Translations under genes and position numbers: made by a program
From: an uncultured Mucispirillum sp.
Lineage (GTDB): Bacteria > Chrysiogenota > Deferribacteres > Deferribacterales > Mucispirillaceae
DNA: 46,482 nt
NCBI GenBank assembly: GCA_944326705.1
Contig: CALVEY010000017.1
Location: 1 to 46,482 of the forward strand
Direction of reading: 5' to 3'
In this document: positions 1 through 8,507 of the stretch, one piece after another
Layout: each line of letters starts with the position of its first letter
Numbering within the stretch: the stretch's first letter is position 1
Notes under the pieces: model-generated
The model's database searches: none
What the model was told of the DNA's origin: nothing
What the model saw: only the letters and a program-made list of their open reading frames with translations

Positions 1-304
1 TCGCTTAAATTTATACTATATACTAAGAGGTATTTTTTTATTCTTATTTTTGTAACATATGTCTTATGAGATTACAATTCCATTAAAAAATGCCTTGCTG
101 TTCTTAACTAACAACACATATGTTACACTTTTAAAAAAAATGTTACTATTTTATATATTATATAATATTATAATAACATTTATTATAAATATATTATTCT
201 AACATATTGATATACTTTGATTTATATAAAATAAAAAATAATGATATGTCTTAAATAACCAGTAAATATTGATATAGAAAATTAATAGAATTTACAATAA
301 AAAA
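1..304. other. gene-free AT-rich stretch
   Basis: I see no convincing open reading frame here. It is extremely AT-rich. The only clear structure is a perfect 12-bp inverted repeat, TGTAACATATGT at 51-62 and ACATATGTTACA at 116-127, with 53 bases between the arms. Further TGTTAC/AATAACA-like half-motifs lie to its right. This could be a regulator-binding region for a gene left of the window, but nothing confirms that. Confidence 0.5.
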
Positions 305-331
305 ACTGCACTTATATAAAATAAGTGCAGT
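305..331 (-). terminator. terminator of the rpoE-degP operon
   Basis: An 11-bp perfect stem (ACTGCACTTAT / ATAAGTGCAGT) with a 5-base loop is followed on the minus strand by a run of seven T. It lies about 55 bases past the degP stop codon. A second, weaker 8-bp hairpin (359-381) sits between it and the stop and has no T tract. Confidence 0.8.
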
Positions 332-385
332 AAATTAAGTTTATATTAGTTCTAATAAATTACCTGCTAAAAACAGGTAATAAAA

Positions 386-1759
386 TTATTCTGATTTTGC
401 AAATGCAATAAAGTTTGAGCCGTTAGGTGATACAACTTTTACTGCCATTAAATCACCTTTTTTGATTTTATCATATATTCTGTAAAAATCGTTTGCATTA
501 TTTACAGCCTTATTATTTAAAAGCACTATCACATGGCCTTCTCTTAAGCCTTTTTTATAAGCTTGAGTATCTTCATTAAGGTTTGTAATAACTACACCAT
601 TTGAGATACCTAAATTTCTAGCCATTTGTGGCTCTATATCTTTTACAACAATATCACCAGTTCTTTGTTTTGGCTGACCGCCATAATAGTTTGATGTTAT
701 CTGATTATTACTTGGTCTTTCACCTAATTTAACTGTAATATTCTGCCTTTTACCATCACGAATAATTGTTAAAACAACTCTTTCATTTGGGCTTTTTGAA
801 CCAATAATGCTTGCAAGTTCTCTTGAAGTTTGTGCCTGTCTGCCGTCAACTGCAATAATAACATCACCAGCTTTAAGTCCTGCTTTATCTCCCGGCTCGC
901 CTTTTGTTACATCTGCTATTAACACCCCTTTAGTGTCTGATAAACCAAATGAAGCGGCAAGCTGTTCATCAAGGGGCTGCATAACTATACCTACCCAGCC
1001 TCTTGAAACTTTACCGTCTTTTTTCAGCTTTGGAAGGATATTTTTAAGCATATTTACAGGTACAGCAAAACCAAGCCCTTGAGCTGACTGGATAATCGCT
1101 GTATTAATACCTATAACTTCCCCGTCCATATTTATAAGTGGACCGCCAGAGTTACCTGGGTTAATAGAAACATCTGTCTGTATAAAGTTATCATAAGGGC
1201 CGTCACCTAATACCCTGCCTTTTGCTGATAAAATACCTGCTGTTACTGTGCCGCCAAGACCAAGCGGGTTACCAATAGCTACTACCCAGTCACCAATTTC
1301 TGCTTTATCAGAATCACCTAATAAAATAGGTGTGATATTAGCACCTTTTGTATCAATTTTTAAAAGTGCTAAATCTGTAAGCGGGTCTGTTCCGATAATC
1401 TCTGCTTTAAACTCCCTGTCATCTTGAAGTTTAATAACTATTTCATCTGCCCCTTCAATTACATGGTTATTTGTAACAATATAGCCATCTCTATCAATAA
1501 TAAACCCAGAGCCTAATGCTGTAGATTTATATTTCTGCGGACCGCCGCTGCCAAAACCAAATGGATGAGCTCCACCAAACATACCACCAAAGAAATCTTG
1601 AAAAAATGGGTCTATTTGACGAGTAACTGTTTTTGTTGTGCTTATATTTACAACACTAGGTGCTGCCTTTTTTACAACAGGTGAAAAACTTGTAGGTATT
1701 GCAAAAGCATTTACCGTAAAAGCTAAAACAAGCATTGCTGCTAAATATAATTTCTTCAT
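386..1759 (-). CDS. degP: DegP/HtrA family periplasmic serine protease
   Basis: Periplasmic Do-family protease and chaperone that degrades misfolded envelope proteins. From the chosen start (457 aa), residues 1-20 are a signal peptide ending in NAFA. A trypsin-like domain carries the full catalytic triad: His99 in TNNHVIEG, Asp129 in DPLTDLALL and Ser204 in NPGNSGGPL. Two PDZ domains follow, at roughly residues 245-335 and 360-455. A Gly/Phe-rich loop before the catalytic core resembles the LA loop. The ATG at 1759 is preferred over an in-frame one 30 bases upstream because AGGAGG lies just before it and the signal peptide then begins correctly with MKK. It is the last gene of rpoE-rseA-rseB-degP and ends at a terminator, so it is probably both a target and an effector of the sigma-E response. 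Confidence 0.95.
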   Translation of the reverse strand: MKKLYLAAMLVLAFTVNAFAIPTSFSPVVKKAAPSVVNISTTKTVTRQIDPFFQDFFGGMFGGAHPFGFGSGGPQKYKSTALGSGFIIDRDGYIVTNNHVIEGADEIVIKLQDDREFKAEIIGTDPLTDLALLKIDTKGANITPILLGDSDKAEIGDWVVAIGNPLGLGGTVTAGILSAKGRVLGDGPYDNFIQTDVSINPGNSGGPLINMDGEVIGINTAIIQSAQGLGFAVPVNMLKNILPKLKKDGKVSRGWVGIVMQPLDEQLAASFGLSDTKGVLIADVTKGEPGDKAGLKAGDVIIAVDGRQAQTSRELASIIGSKSPNERVVLTIIRDGKRQNITVKLGERPSNNQITSNYYGGQPKQRTGDIVVKDIEPQMARNLGISNGVVITNLNEDTQAYKKGLREGHVIVLLNNKAVNNANDFYRIYDKIKKGDLMAVKVVSPNGSNFIAFAKSE

Positions 1760-1785
1760 TAATGAAAATTCCTCCTTGAAAGGTA

Positions 1786-2670
1786 TCATTTTTTATTATA
1801 AATTTCAGATGTTAAAATACCGCCGGCAGAAGCTGTATCTATTACCTTTTTTATATTTCCATGGATAATATTTACTATATCCTCCATAAATCCAAAAGAT
1901 ACAGTGCCATACACTGTGTATTCTACATCATCAATTATTCTACTGAATAAATAATTACCATATACTATTGTGCTTACAGGCTCTACCTGCCTGTTTGCTG
2001 GTTTTATAAATACAGAAAATCTGTTTATTCCATCTTCAAATGATAAATCAAAAACATATTTATTAAAAACAGTTGTATGGAAATGCCTGAAACCATGATA
2101 AAATTCTGGCGTATCCCAAAACTTATATTTACCTTCTATATTTCCGCGGAAGTCATTAGGACCTTCTCTCATCTGCCCCATGCCGCGTCCCATGCCCATA
2201 CCTCTGCCTCTGCCCATACCACGCCCCATACCTTCATGGTGACGGCCATGGAGTGCTCCATTTACATAATCAAAGCCGCTGAAAGCAAACATTAATGTAT
2301 TTACATGGTCATACACTTCTAATTTTACTATATGCTCATTATTATCAAGCCATAAAATCTGCTTAAATCTGTCATCATCTTTTGGGATAACTGTATACTG
2401 AGCTATATCAAAGCCAAAAAAAGAAATATTATCCATTTTTTCAACATTATAATATTTTGCAGGTATTCTATCTATTGAAAAATACCCCCTTAAAAGCTGG
2501 CGTGAAATAGAACCAAGCAAAGAAGTATCTGCAAAATAATCATCATGCATATTTAAATAAACTTCATACCTGTCCTTATTTAAGCATTTAAAGATAACTG
2601 CCTTATCAGCAGCAAAAACATTTCCAGCTGCTGATAACAGCAATATTATGGAGAGAATAAGTCGAATCAT
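1786..2670 (-). CDS. rseB: RseB/MucB-like periplasmic sigma-E regulator
   Basis: Exported protein of 294 aa with a signal peptide (residues 1-20, ending NVFA), lying between the anti-sigma factor gene and degP. The body fits the two-domain RseB/MucB plan: an N-terminal lipoprotein-like beta domain and a C-terminal domain ending near residue 280. RseB binds the periplasmic part of RseA, protects it from cleavage and senses mislocalised lipoprotein or LPS. The gene order gives most of the confidence, because sequence identity in this family is low. The start overlaps the end of the anti-sigma gene by 4 bases, so they are translationally coupled. Unusual feature: around residues 145-170 the linker is a low-complexity run of Gly, Met and Arg with repeats such as GRGMGRG, flanked by His residues. 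I do not know this from other RseB proteins. Confidence 0.75.
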   Translation of the reverse strand: MIRLILSIILLLSAAGNVFAADKAVIFKCLNKDRYEVYLNMHDDYFADTSLLGSISRQLLRGYFSIDRIPAKYYNVEKMDNISFFGFDIAQYTVIPKDDDRFKQILWLDNNEHIVKLEVYDHVNTLMFAFSGFDYVNGALHGRHHEGMGRGMGRGRGMGMGRGMGQMREGPNDFRGNIEGKYKFWDTPEFYHGFRHFHTTVFNKYVFDLSFEDGINRFSVFIKPANRQVEPVSTIVYGNYLFSRIIDDVEYTVYGTVSFGFMEDIVNIIHGNIKKVIDTASAGGILTSEIYNKK

Positions 2671-3236
2671 TTTTCAAAGTTTACCGAAATCACCGATGCC
2701 TGAGCTGATGGTCCTGCATAAGAATTTGTATAATGCTCTAAAACATAATCTTCAAATTTATCATAAGTTTGGTTTGCCATTTCAACAGACACTGGGTTAG
2801 ATTTTTCAAAATATGTAACAGTTGCACCAATAGCAAATACTATGGCAGCCGCTGCTACTGCAATATATAACACTTTACCTGCAACTATTTTTGGCAAAGA
2901 CTGTTTCGCTTTTTCATTTGTATTTACTGTTTTTGCTTCAACAGCTTTTTCTGCAGTATCTTCTTTTATTTGAGCAGGCTGCTTTTTAGCGTATTTATTA
3001 TTAAATTTAATATTTGCCATAATTTTTTTAGATAAATCTATTTCTTCTTTAGGTGCATAAACCGATTTTACCATATCACGCACTCTATACATTGCAGCAA
3101 GCTGAGCTTTACAGCTTTCGCACTCAGAAATATGGCTTGTAACAATACTACTTTGCTCACTTGTCAGCTCATTATCAATATAAGCATATAAAAGAGGTTT
3201 AATATCCACACATTCTTGTTTCATATTACGCTCCAT
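2667..3236 (-). CDS. zinc-finger anti-sigma factor (RseA-like role)
   Basis: Single-pass membrane protein of 189 aa that holds the adjacent ECF sigma factor inactive. The N-terminal cytoplasmic part has the zinc-binding anti-sigma signature, with H-x3-C-x2-C in SHISECESC near residue 40. A Lys/Glu-rich linker follows, then one transmembrane helix near residues 125-145 (VLYIAVAAAAIVFAIGATV), then a short periplasmic tail that RseB would contact. I place the start at the ATG at 3236, one base after the sigma factor stop and 9 bases after GGAGG. An ATG at 3224 is also possible. Longer in-frame upstream codons would overlap the sigma gene and have no domain support. Signal-dependent proteolysis of this protein is inferred from family behaviour. 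Confidence 0.85.
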   Translation of the reverse strand: MERNMKQECVDIKPLLYAYIDNELTSEQSSIVTSHISECESCKAQLAAMYRVRDMVKSVYAPKEEIDLSKKIMANIKFNNKYAKKQPAQIKEDTAEKAVEAKTVNTNEKAKQSLPKIVAGKVLYIAVAAAAIVFAIGATVTYFEKSNPVSVEMANQTYDKFEDYVLEHYTNSYAGPSAQASVISVNFEK

Positions 3237-3237
3237 A

Positions 3238-3816
3238 TTATTTAGCCTCCGCAAAAGCTTCATCTGTAAGGCCTTGTTTAATAAGTCTTTCTTTAATAAT
3301 CTGCCTTGCATTAAAAAGCCTGCTTCGGACAGTGCCCAAAGGTATATTTAACATTTCTGCTATTTCTTCATAACTTAAATCTTCTACTTCTCGAAGAATA
3401 ATAACATTGCGAAGCCTGTCAGGCAGCGCATCTACAAAAAACTTAACATACTTTTTAAGCTCATCTTTAATGATGTAATCTTCAGGACATTCCCCAGTGG
3501 TTAATCTTTCAAAATAATCAACATCGCTTTCTTCATCTTCCATATCCACTATTCTTTTATCTCTTTCATAATGGTTAAGTGAAAGATTAACAGCTATGCG
3601 TTTTAACCATGGGTAAAAATGCTCTTTGTCTTGTAAAGTATCAAGTTTTTCATATGCTTTTAAAAAAGCATCCTGACAAATATCTTCCGCATATTCTTTA
3701 TTTTTTACTATATTCATAGCAGAATAAAATATCTGCGACTGATATTTTAATATCAAAATTTCAAAGGCGCCAGTATCGCCCTCTAAAACTTGTTCAATAA
3801 CCTGTGCATCACTCAT
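3238..3816 (-). CDS. rpoE: ECF RNA polymerase sigma factor, RpoE type
   Basis: Sigma-70 family ECF factor of 192 aa. Region 2 spans about residues 10-90 (YSAMNIVKNKEYAEDICQDAFLKAY and the WLKRIAVN helix). Region 4 spans about residues 130-180 with the helix-turn-helix LSYEEIAEMLNIPLGTVRSR, which binds the -35 element. It directs RNA polymerase to envelope-stress promoters. It heads a compact operon with its zinc anti-sigma factor, RseB and DegP, the classical sigma-E arrangement. GAGGGAT lies 4-5 bases before the ATG. An ECF-type promoter just upstream suggests autoregulation. Confidence 0.92.
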   Translation of the reverse strand: MSDAQVIEQVLEGDTGAFEILILKYQSQIFYSAMNIVKNKEYAEDICQDAFLKAYEKLDTLQDKEHFYPWLKRIAVNLSLNHYERDKRIVDMEDEESDVDYFERLTTGECPEDYIIKDELKKYVKFFVDALPDRLRNVIILREVEDLSYEEIAEMLNIPLGTVRSRLFNARQIIKERLIKQGLTDEAFAEAK

Positions 3817-3838
3817 TTTATCCCTCTTATATAGTGAA

Positions 3839-3863
3839 TGACATAGATAATCATATTTAGTTC
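3839..3863 (-). promoter_or_regulatory. possible autoregulated ECF promoter of rpoE
   Basis: On the minus strand GAACT and GTCA are separated by exactly 16 bases. This resembles ECF promoters, whose -35 element contains AAC and whose -10 element contains GTC. The position, about 25-45 bases before the rpoE ATG, suits autoregulation. The motif is short, so chance occurrence in AT-rich DNA cannot be excluded. Confidence 0.4.
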
Positions 3864-3877
3864 AAAAAAAATTTTTA

Positions 3878-4789
3878 TTAATTTTCTTTTTTATCTCTTA
3901 TTACAAAGAATACAGAAATTATTATAAAAACACAAGCAAATATAGTTATGCGGTTAATAGGCTCGCCGCCAAATAAAGCTCCCACAATAACTGCAACAAC
4001 AGGCTCTGCATAAGCATAAGATATTGCAATATGGGTAGGGGTATTATATAAAAGCCATACATAGCAGGTATAACCTACAATTGAACCAAAAAATATTAAA
4101 TGCAGAGTGCTTAAAAAAGCTTTTAATGTAACTTCTGATAAATAAAAATCTACCCACTCCCCTATTAAAAAGGATATAACAAACATCACTAAACCGCCTG
4201 TTACCATTTGATATCCCAGACTTTTAATCATATTCATATCAGAATGTCTTCGTTTTAAAAATATAGAGCCTGCCACCCAGCCTGCCATAGATATAAAGAT
4301 AGTTATAATACCTAATACAGCATTTGAGCCGCCAGTAATACCAGTTGATACAGCAAGCACACCAACCCCAATAAAACCGCCTATTAATCCAACAAATACT
4401 GATGCTGATGGCTTTTTATCATAACCTATAAGCCAGCTTACAATAACCATCCATAAAGGAATAGAGCCCATAATAAGTGCAATAGTGCCAGAATTAATAT
4501 AAAGACCTGATATATTTAAAAAAGCACCACCTATCACTATCATCATACAAGAAGCAAAGAAAATAGTAATAAACTGAGATTTTGTAGGCAGAACCCTATC
4601 TTTTTTTATAAAAAATGACCAAAGCAGAAATATAGAGCCAGCTGAAATATATCTGATACTTGAAAGTAAAACTGGGGGAAAAGATTCAAGGGCAAATTTA
4701 ATACTAAGATATACAACACCCCAAGTGGAATATAAGGCAACTATACAAAATAATGTTAATGCAAATTTTCTATTTTTAACAAGTGCCAT
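3878..4789 (-). CDS. EamA/DMT family inner-membrane transporter
   Basis: Hydrophobic protein of 303 aa with about ten transmembrane helices arranged as two EamA repeats (roughly residues 10-145 and 155-298). The N-terminal WGVVYLSIKFALESFPP and the Gly-rich, Pro-containing ends of each repeat are typical of the drug/metabolite transporter superfamily, which exports amino acids or small metabolites. The substrate cannot be told from sequence. It ends with a short Lys/Arg-rich cytoplasmic tail. It lies just upstream of rpoE on the same strand with a 61-base gap and no visible terminator, so some read-through into the stress operon is possible. Confidence 0.88.
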   Translation of the reverse strand: MALVKNRKFALTLFCIVALYSTWGVVYLSIKFALESFPPVLLSSIRYISAGSIFLLWSFFIKKDRVLPTKSQFITIFFASCMMIVIGGAFLNISGLYINSGTIALIMGSIPLWMVIVSWLIGYDKKPSASVFVGLIGGFIGVGVLAVSTGITGGSNAVLGIITIFISMAGWVAGSIFLKRRHSDMNMIKSLGYQMVTGGLVMFVISFLIGEWVDFYLSEVTLKAFLSTLHLIFFGSIVGYTCYVWLLYNTPTHIAISYAYAEPVVAVIVGALFGGEPINRITIFACVFIIISVFFVIRDKKEN

Positions 4790-4883
4790 AAAACACCATA
4801 GATTTTTATACTGTATTTAATTATTATTTTTCAAATTTCTACTACTAAATATGAAAAAAAGCAATTATTTTTTATAAAATTTA

Positions 4884-4912
4884 ATGACATTTATATTCTC
4901 TTATGTTATATA
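4884..4912 (+). promoter_or_regulatory. sigma-70 type promoter of purF
   Basis: ATGACA (5 of 6 bases matching TTGACA) is separated by 17 bases from TATATA, ending about 30 bases before the purF start codon. I see no palindromic PurR-type operator or purine riboswitch around it. Confidence 0.45.
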
Positions 4913-4942
4913 GGTAAATTAAATAATTATAAAGGTGTTATA

Positions 4943-6328
4943 ATGACTGAAGGTAGTGATAAATTTTATGATGAATGTGCAATAGCCGGCGTATATGGCA
5001 ACCATGAGGCTGCTAAGTTAGTTTACTTATGTTTATATGCTCTGCAGCACAGAGGTCAACAGGGCACAGGTATTGCTGCCTATGACGGCGACCATATTCA
5101 TTCAGAAAAAAGAGAAGGCTTAGTTGCTGATGTTTATACAAAAAAACGTCTTAAAAAATTGCCAGGCAAAATAGCTATTGGTCATAACAGATACCCTACT
5201 GACGGTATCTTTTCAGCAAGAAATCTTCAGCCAGTTATAGCAGAACTGCCAATAGGTGACTGCGCTCTTGCTTATAACGGCAACTTAGTTAATGCTTTTA
5301 AAATCCGTAAACAGCTTATACAAGACGGTGCAATATTCTCTACTGGAACAGATTCTGAAACTATTATGCATCTGCTTGCTAAAAGATTAAAAAATGAAGA
5401 TTTAATTACAGCCCTTTCCAATGTTATGACTCAAATAACAGGCTCATATTCTATGGTATTTATGGCTGATAACAAACTTATTGCTATGCGTGACCCACAC
5501 GGCGTCCGCCCACTTGCTATGGGTATGATGAAAGACGGCTATGTTTTTGTAAGTGAAACTGTTGCGCTTGACTTAATTGATGCCCACTTTGTCAGGGAAG
5601 TAGAACCAGGGGAAATGGTTGTTGTTGATGCAAGCGGTGTAAAATCATATTTTCCTAACGGCAAATTAGAACACCCTGCACCATGTGTTTTTGAACATGT
5701 ATATTTTGCAAGGCCTGATTCTTTTATGTTTGGCCAGTCTGTTTATGAAGTGCGTAAAGGGTTTGGAAGAATGCTTGCAAAAGAATGCCCAGTAGATGCT
5801 GATATTGTTATTCCTGTGCCAGATTCTGGTATTACAGCAACTATCGGTTATTCTGAAGAAAGTAAAATACCTTTTGAACTTGGTATTATTAGAAACCACT
5901 ATGTAGGCAGAACTTTTATTGAACCATCACAAAATATACGCGACTTCGGTGTTAGAATAAAACTTAACCCTGTTAAAAACCTTATCAGTGGAAAAAGAAT
6001 AGTTGTTGTTGATGATTCTATTGTCCGCGGAACTACAAGTAAAAAAATAGTGAAACTTTTAAGAGATGCTGGTGCAAAAGAAATACACATGAGAATATCT
6101 GCACCACCTACAAGCTACCCATGCTATTATGGAATAGATACTCCAACTAAAAAAGAGCTTATATCTAATACCCATACAGAAGAAGAAATAAGAAAATTTA
6201 TAGGGGCAGACTCACTTGGATATATTTCCCTTGAAGGTATGAAACAAGTGCTTATTGATAATAACTTCTGCTTTGCATGCTTTACAGGACAGTATCCAAT
6301 AGACCCAACAGATTTAATTGAGGACTAA
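4943..6328 (+). CDS. purF: amidophosphoribosyltransferase
   Basis: First committed enzyme of purine synthesis; it makes 5-phosphoribosylamine from PRPP and glutamine (461 aa). The N-terminal Ntn glutaminase domain starts at Cys12 (ECAIAGVYG) after an 11-residue propeptide, exactly as in the Bacillus subtilis type, so autocatalytic removal of the leader is expected. The PRPP loop VVVDDSIVRGTT is intact. Cysteines in PCVFEHVYF, SYPCYYG and FCFACFTG match the four [4Fe-4S] ligands of the Bacillus-type enzyme, so this should be the oxygen-sensitive iron-sulfur form, fitting an anaerobe. AAGGTG precedes the ATG. The next two genes follow within 10 bases each and are probably cotranscribed. Confidence 0.96.
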   Translation: MTEGSDKFYDECAIAGVYGNHEAAKLVYLCLYALQHRGQQGTGIAAYDGDHIHSEKREGLVADVYTKKRLKKLPGKIAIGHNRYPTDGIFSARNLQPVIAELPIGDCALAYNGNLVNAFKIRKQLIQDGAIFSTGTDSETIMHLLAKRLKNEDLITALSNVMTQITGSYSMVFMADNKLIAMRDPHGVRPLAMGMMKDGYVFVSETVALDLIDAHFVREVEPGEMVVVDASGVKSYFPNGKLEHPAPCVFEHVYFARPDSFMFGQSVYEVRKGFGRMLAKECPVDADIVIPVPDSGITATIGYSEESKIPFELGIIRNHYVGRTFIEPSQNIRDFGVRIKLNPVKNLISGKRIVVVDDSIVRGTTSKKIVKLLRDAGAKEIHMRISAPPTSYPCYYGIDTPTKKELISNTHTEEEIRKFIGADSLGYISLEGMKQVLIDNNFCFACFTGQYPIDPTDLIED

Positions 6329-6336
6329 ACATATAA

Positions 6337-6993
6337 ATGAAAAAAATATTGTTAGTAATTATTATTTTATCATTTGCCAGCAGCATATCCTTTGCTGATG
6401 ATAGAACTGGTAAACCATATAACTATGGCTATGCAAAAAGGCATGGTATGGTAGCCATTACTGGTAATTTAACAGACAGAATCTCTAACGCATGGGGTGA
6501 GTTAGCTCCAGGCGGCGGTGGTTTTGTATATTATAATATATTAAATGATTTCTGGGGTAATTTCTCCATAGGTTTAAGTGCAGACTATATTGGCGGCGAT
6601 TTTACCACAAAAAACCAAAATATAAAAGGTAAAGCCCATATGGCACCTGTTGCATTAAACCTTGCATATATGACATCATCAAACATTGTTAATGCATGGA
6701 TAGGTGTTGGTGTATCATATAACTTTGCTACATTTAATATTTCAGGCGGCACAAATAACGGCGTTAGTTATGGTGATTTTACACAAAACAGCCAGTTACT
6801 GGGGTTTGATGCCTTTGCCGGAGTAGAATATCTTTTTACTAAAGACGGCAGATGGGGCGCATTTTTTGAGTTTAGATATACTTATGCTCAAAACCCTAAA
6901 TTTAACTTAGATTTAACAGGTATTGGCAGTGTATCAGATTCTCTTGATATGCAGCAGCTTAAATATACCATTGGGTTTTCATACCACTTTTAA
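6337..6993 (+). CDS. small outer-membrane beta-barrel protein
   Basis: A signal peptide (residues 1-20, ending SISFA) is followed by about 195 residues of alternating hydrophobic and polar, Gly/Tyr/Asn-rich strands. The chain ends in YTIGFSYHF, with the terminal Phe recognised by the BAM machinery. The size (218 aa) fits an eight-stranded barrel of the OmpA-domain/OmpW-like porin class. I cannot assign a substrate. It lies 8 bases after purF, an unexpected partner, and is probably cotranscribed with it. Confidence 0.75.
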   Translation: MKKILLVIIILSFASSISFADDRTGKPYNYGYAKRHGMVAITGNLTDRISNAWGELAPGGGGFVYYNILNDFWGNFSIGLSADYIGGDFTTKNQNIKGKAHMAPVALNLAYMTSSNIVNAWIGVGVSYNFATFNISGGTNNGVSYGDFTQNSQLLGFDAFAGVEYLFTKDGRWGAFFEFRYTYAQNPKFNLDLTGIGSVSDSLDMQQLKYTIGFSYHF

Positions 6994-7002
6994 GGAGATA
7001 TT

Positions 7003-7527
7003 ATGTCTAGTTCAAGTTATTTAGCAAGCATTATATTTTCAGTGCTTCTTATAATATTTGGCGTAATTATTATAATGAACCCTGCAGGCACTATGACAGC
7101 ATTTGCTCTTATTATAAGCATTGTAATGATTATTACAGGGCTTACAAATATATTCTTGTTTATGAGCCTGCGTGATTTTAAAGGCTCTATATATTATTTA
7201 ATAGAAGGCGGTATTTCTATTATACTTGGTATTATGCTTTTAAGCAGCCAGTCTGCTCTTGAAAACCTGCTGCCATTATTAGTAGGGTTTTGGATAGCTT
7301 TAAAAAGTGTTACTGCAGTTGTTACAGCTATTGAATGGAAAAAAAGAACTTACCCTGCATGGAAGTCTTTAATGACTGGCGGTATTATTGGTATCCTTTT
7401 GGCACTTTTAATTGCTGCAGTTCCTAAAATTGTTTCTGTATATATCAGCCTTGTGCTTGGTATCGCTATGATAATTGTAGGGGTTGTAATTATTTTATTT
7501 GTAATAAATTTAAGAAGAATAAGTTAA
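7003..7527 (+). CDS. DUF308/HdeD-like membrane protein
   Basis: Integral membrane protein of 174 aa with six predicted helices in three pairs, the pattern of the DUF308 (HdeD) family. The phrases LIIFGVIIIMNPAGTMTAF and GGISIILGIMLL are typical repeats of that fold. E. coli HdeD is acid-stress associated, but no function is established here. GGAG lies 5-6 bases before the ATG. The gene ends just before a bidirectional terminator. Confidence 0.8.
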   Translation: MSSSSYLASIIFSVLLIIFGVIIIMNPAGTMTAFALIISIVMIITGLTNIFLFMSLRDFKGSIYYLIEGGISIILGIMLLSSQSALENLLPLLVGFWIALKSVTAVVTAIEWKKRTYPAWKSLMTGGIIGILLALLIAAVPKIVSVYISLVLGIAMIIVGVVIILFVINLRRIS

Positions 7528-7536
7528 ATAGATACT

Positions 7537-7565
7537 AAAAAAGGGCTTTTTAAAAGCCCTTTTTT
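7537..7565. terminator. bidirectional terminator
   Basis: A-run, AGGGCTTTT, one unpaired T, AAAAGCCC, T-run: a nearly perfect stem with A/T tracts on both sides. It lies between the converging DUF308 gene and metF and can stop transcription from either side. Confidence 0.9.
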
Positions 7566-7568
7566 CTA

Positions 7569-8420
7569 TTATAAAAAATGAAGTTTATCTAATATGCGTT
7601 TTGTAGCATGTGACCTGTTTAATGTATAAAAATGCAGACCTGCCACCTGATTTTTCACTAAATCTTCGCACTGATTAACAGCATAATCTATACCAATAGA
7701 TGCAATATCTTCTTCACTTTTGCCTTCCATTGATTTTATTAAGCTTTCTGGTATATGGCTTGAGCACATTACCTTAAACCTTTCTATCTGAGAAAAATTA
7801 ACAATAGGCATTATCCCCGCCACAATAGGCACTTTTATGCCTGCTTTTTCTGCACGGTCTCTAAACCTGTAAAAATATTCATTATCAAAAAATAACTGTG
7901 TAATAATGAATGATGCTCCCATATCTACTTTATATTTCAGCATCTCTATATCTTTTTCAAAATCTGGTGATTCTGGGTGTTTTTCTGGATATCCTGCCAC
8001 ACCTATGCAGAATTTGCCACGACTTGCTATATAGCTTACTAAGTCAGAAGCATATTTAAAATCGCCCTGTTTTAAGTCGCTGCCCTTTGGTATATCGCCA
8101 CGCAGTGCAAGCACATTTTCTATACCTGCATTTTCAAGCTTTTCTAAAATATTATCAAGTGTCACTTTATCAAAACCAACACAAGTAATATGCATCATTG
8201 TTTCATATTTACATGTATCTTTAATATAATTTATCCAGTCAAAAGTTTTATCAGCAGTAGAGCCGCCTGCTCCAAAAGTAACTGATGAAAAATCAGCATT
8301 TTCAACTTGCAAAGAATCTATAGTATCAAAAAGCACTTTTTCTATAGCTAAAGTTTTAGGCGGAAAAAACTCAAAAGAAATAGACGGCTTTCTAGTATTT
8401 AATATATTTGAAATGCTCAT
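7569..8420 (-). CDS. metF: 5,10-methylenetetrahydrofolate reductase
   Basis: TIM-barrel flavoenzyme (283 aa) that reduces methylenetetrahydrofolate to methyltetrahydrofolate for methionine synthesis. Visible family features are the N-terminal PSISFEFFPPKT with the catalytic Glu, VTFGAGGS, the folate/FAD segments HITCVG and LALRGD, and FIITQLFFDNEYFYRF. The length is normal for the bacterial catalytic-domain-only form. It is transcribed alone, and the upstream 87 bases contain no visible SAM riboswitch. The methionine transporter metNIQ elsewhere in the window serves the same amino acid. Confidence 0.95.
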   Translation of the reverse strand: MSISNILNTRKPSISFEFFPPKTLAIEKVLFDTIDSLQVENADFSSVTFGAGGSTADKTFDWINYIKDTCKYETMMHITCVGFDKVTLDNILEKLENAGIENVLALRGDIPKGSDLKQGDFKYASDLVSYIASRGKFCIGVAGYPEKHPESPDFEKDIEMLKYKVDMGASFIITQLFFDNEYFYRFRDRAEKAGIKVPIVAGIMPIVNFSQIERFKVMCSSHIPESLIKSMEGKSEEDIASIGIDYAVNQCEDLVKNQVAGLHFYTLNRSHATKRILDKLHFL

Positions 8421-8507
8421 TAATCCTATACTCCATAAATTAAATTTTCAGTAAATATTGCACTAAAAATATAAATTTGTAAATAGTAAATCATATAAAT
8501 TTAAAAT

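Noticed and set aside
2077-2295. Open frame antisense to rseB
   Set aside because: A shadow of the Gly/Met/Arg repeat; no ribosome binding site and no operon context.
2077-2300. RseB repeat as a CRISPR or other DNA repeat array
   Set aside because: The repetition follows codons of a Gly/Met/Arg-rich protein segment and is irregular in length.
8421-8507. SAM or cobalamin riboswitch before metF
   Set aside because: Only AT-rich, unstructured leader of 87 bases; no conserved riboswitch motifs.
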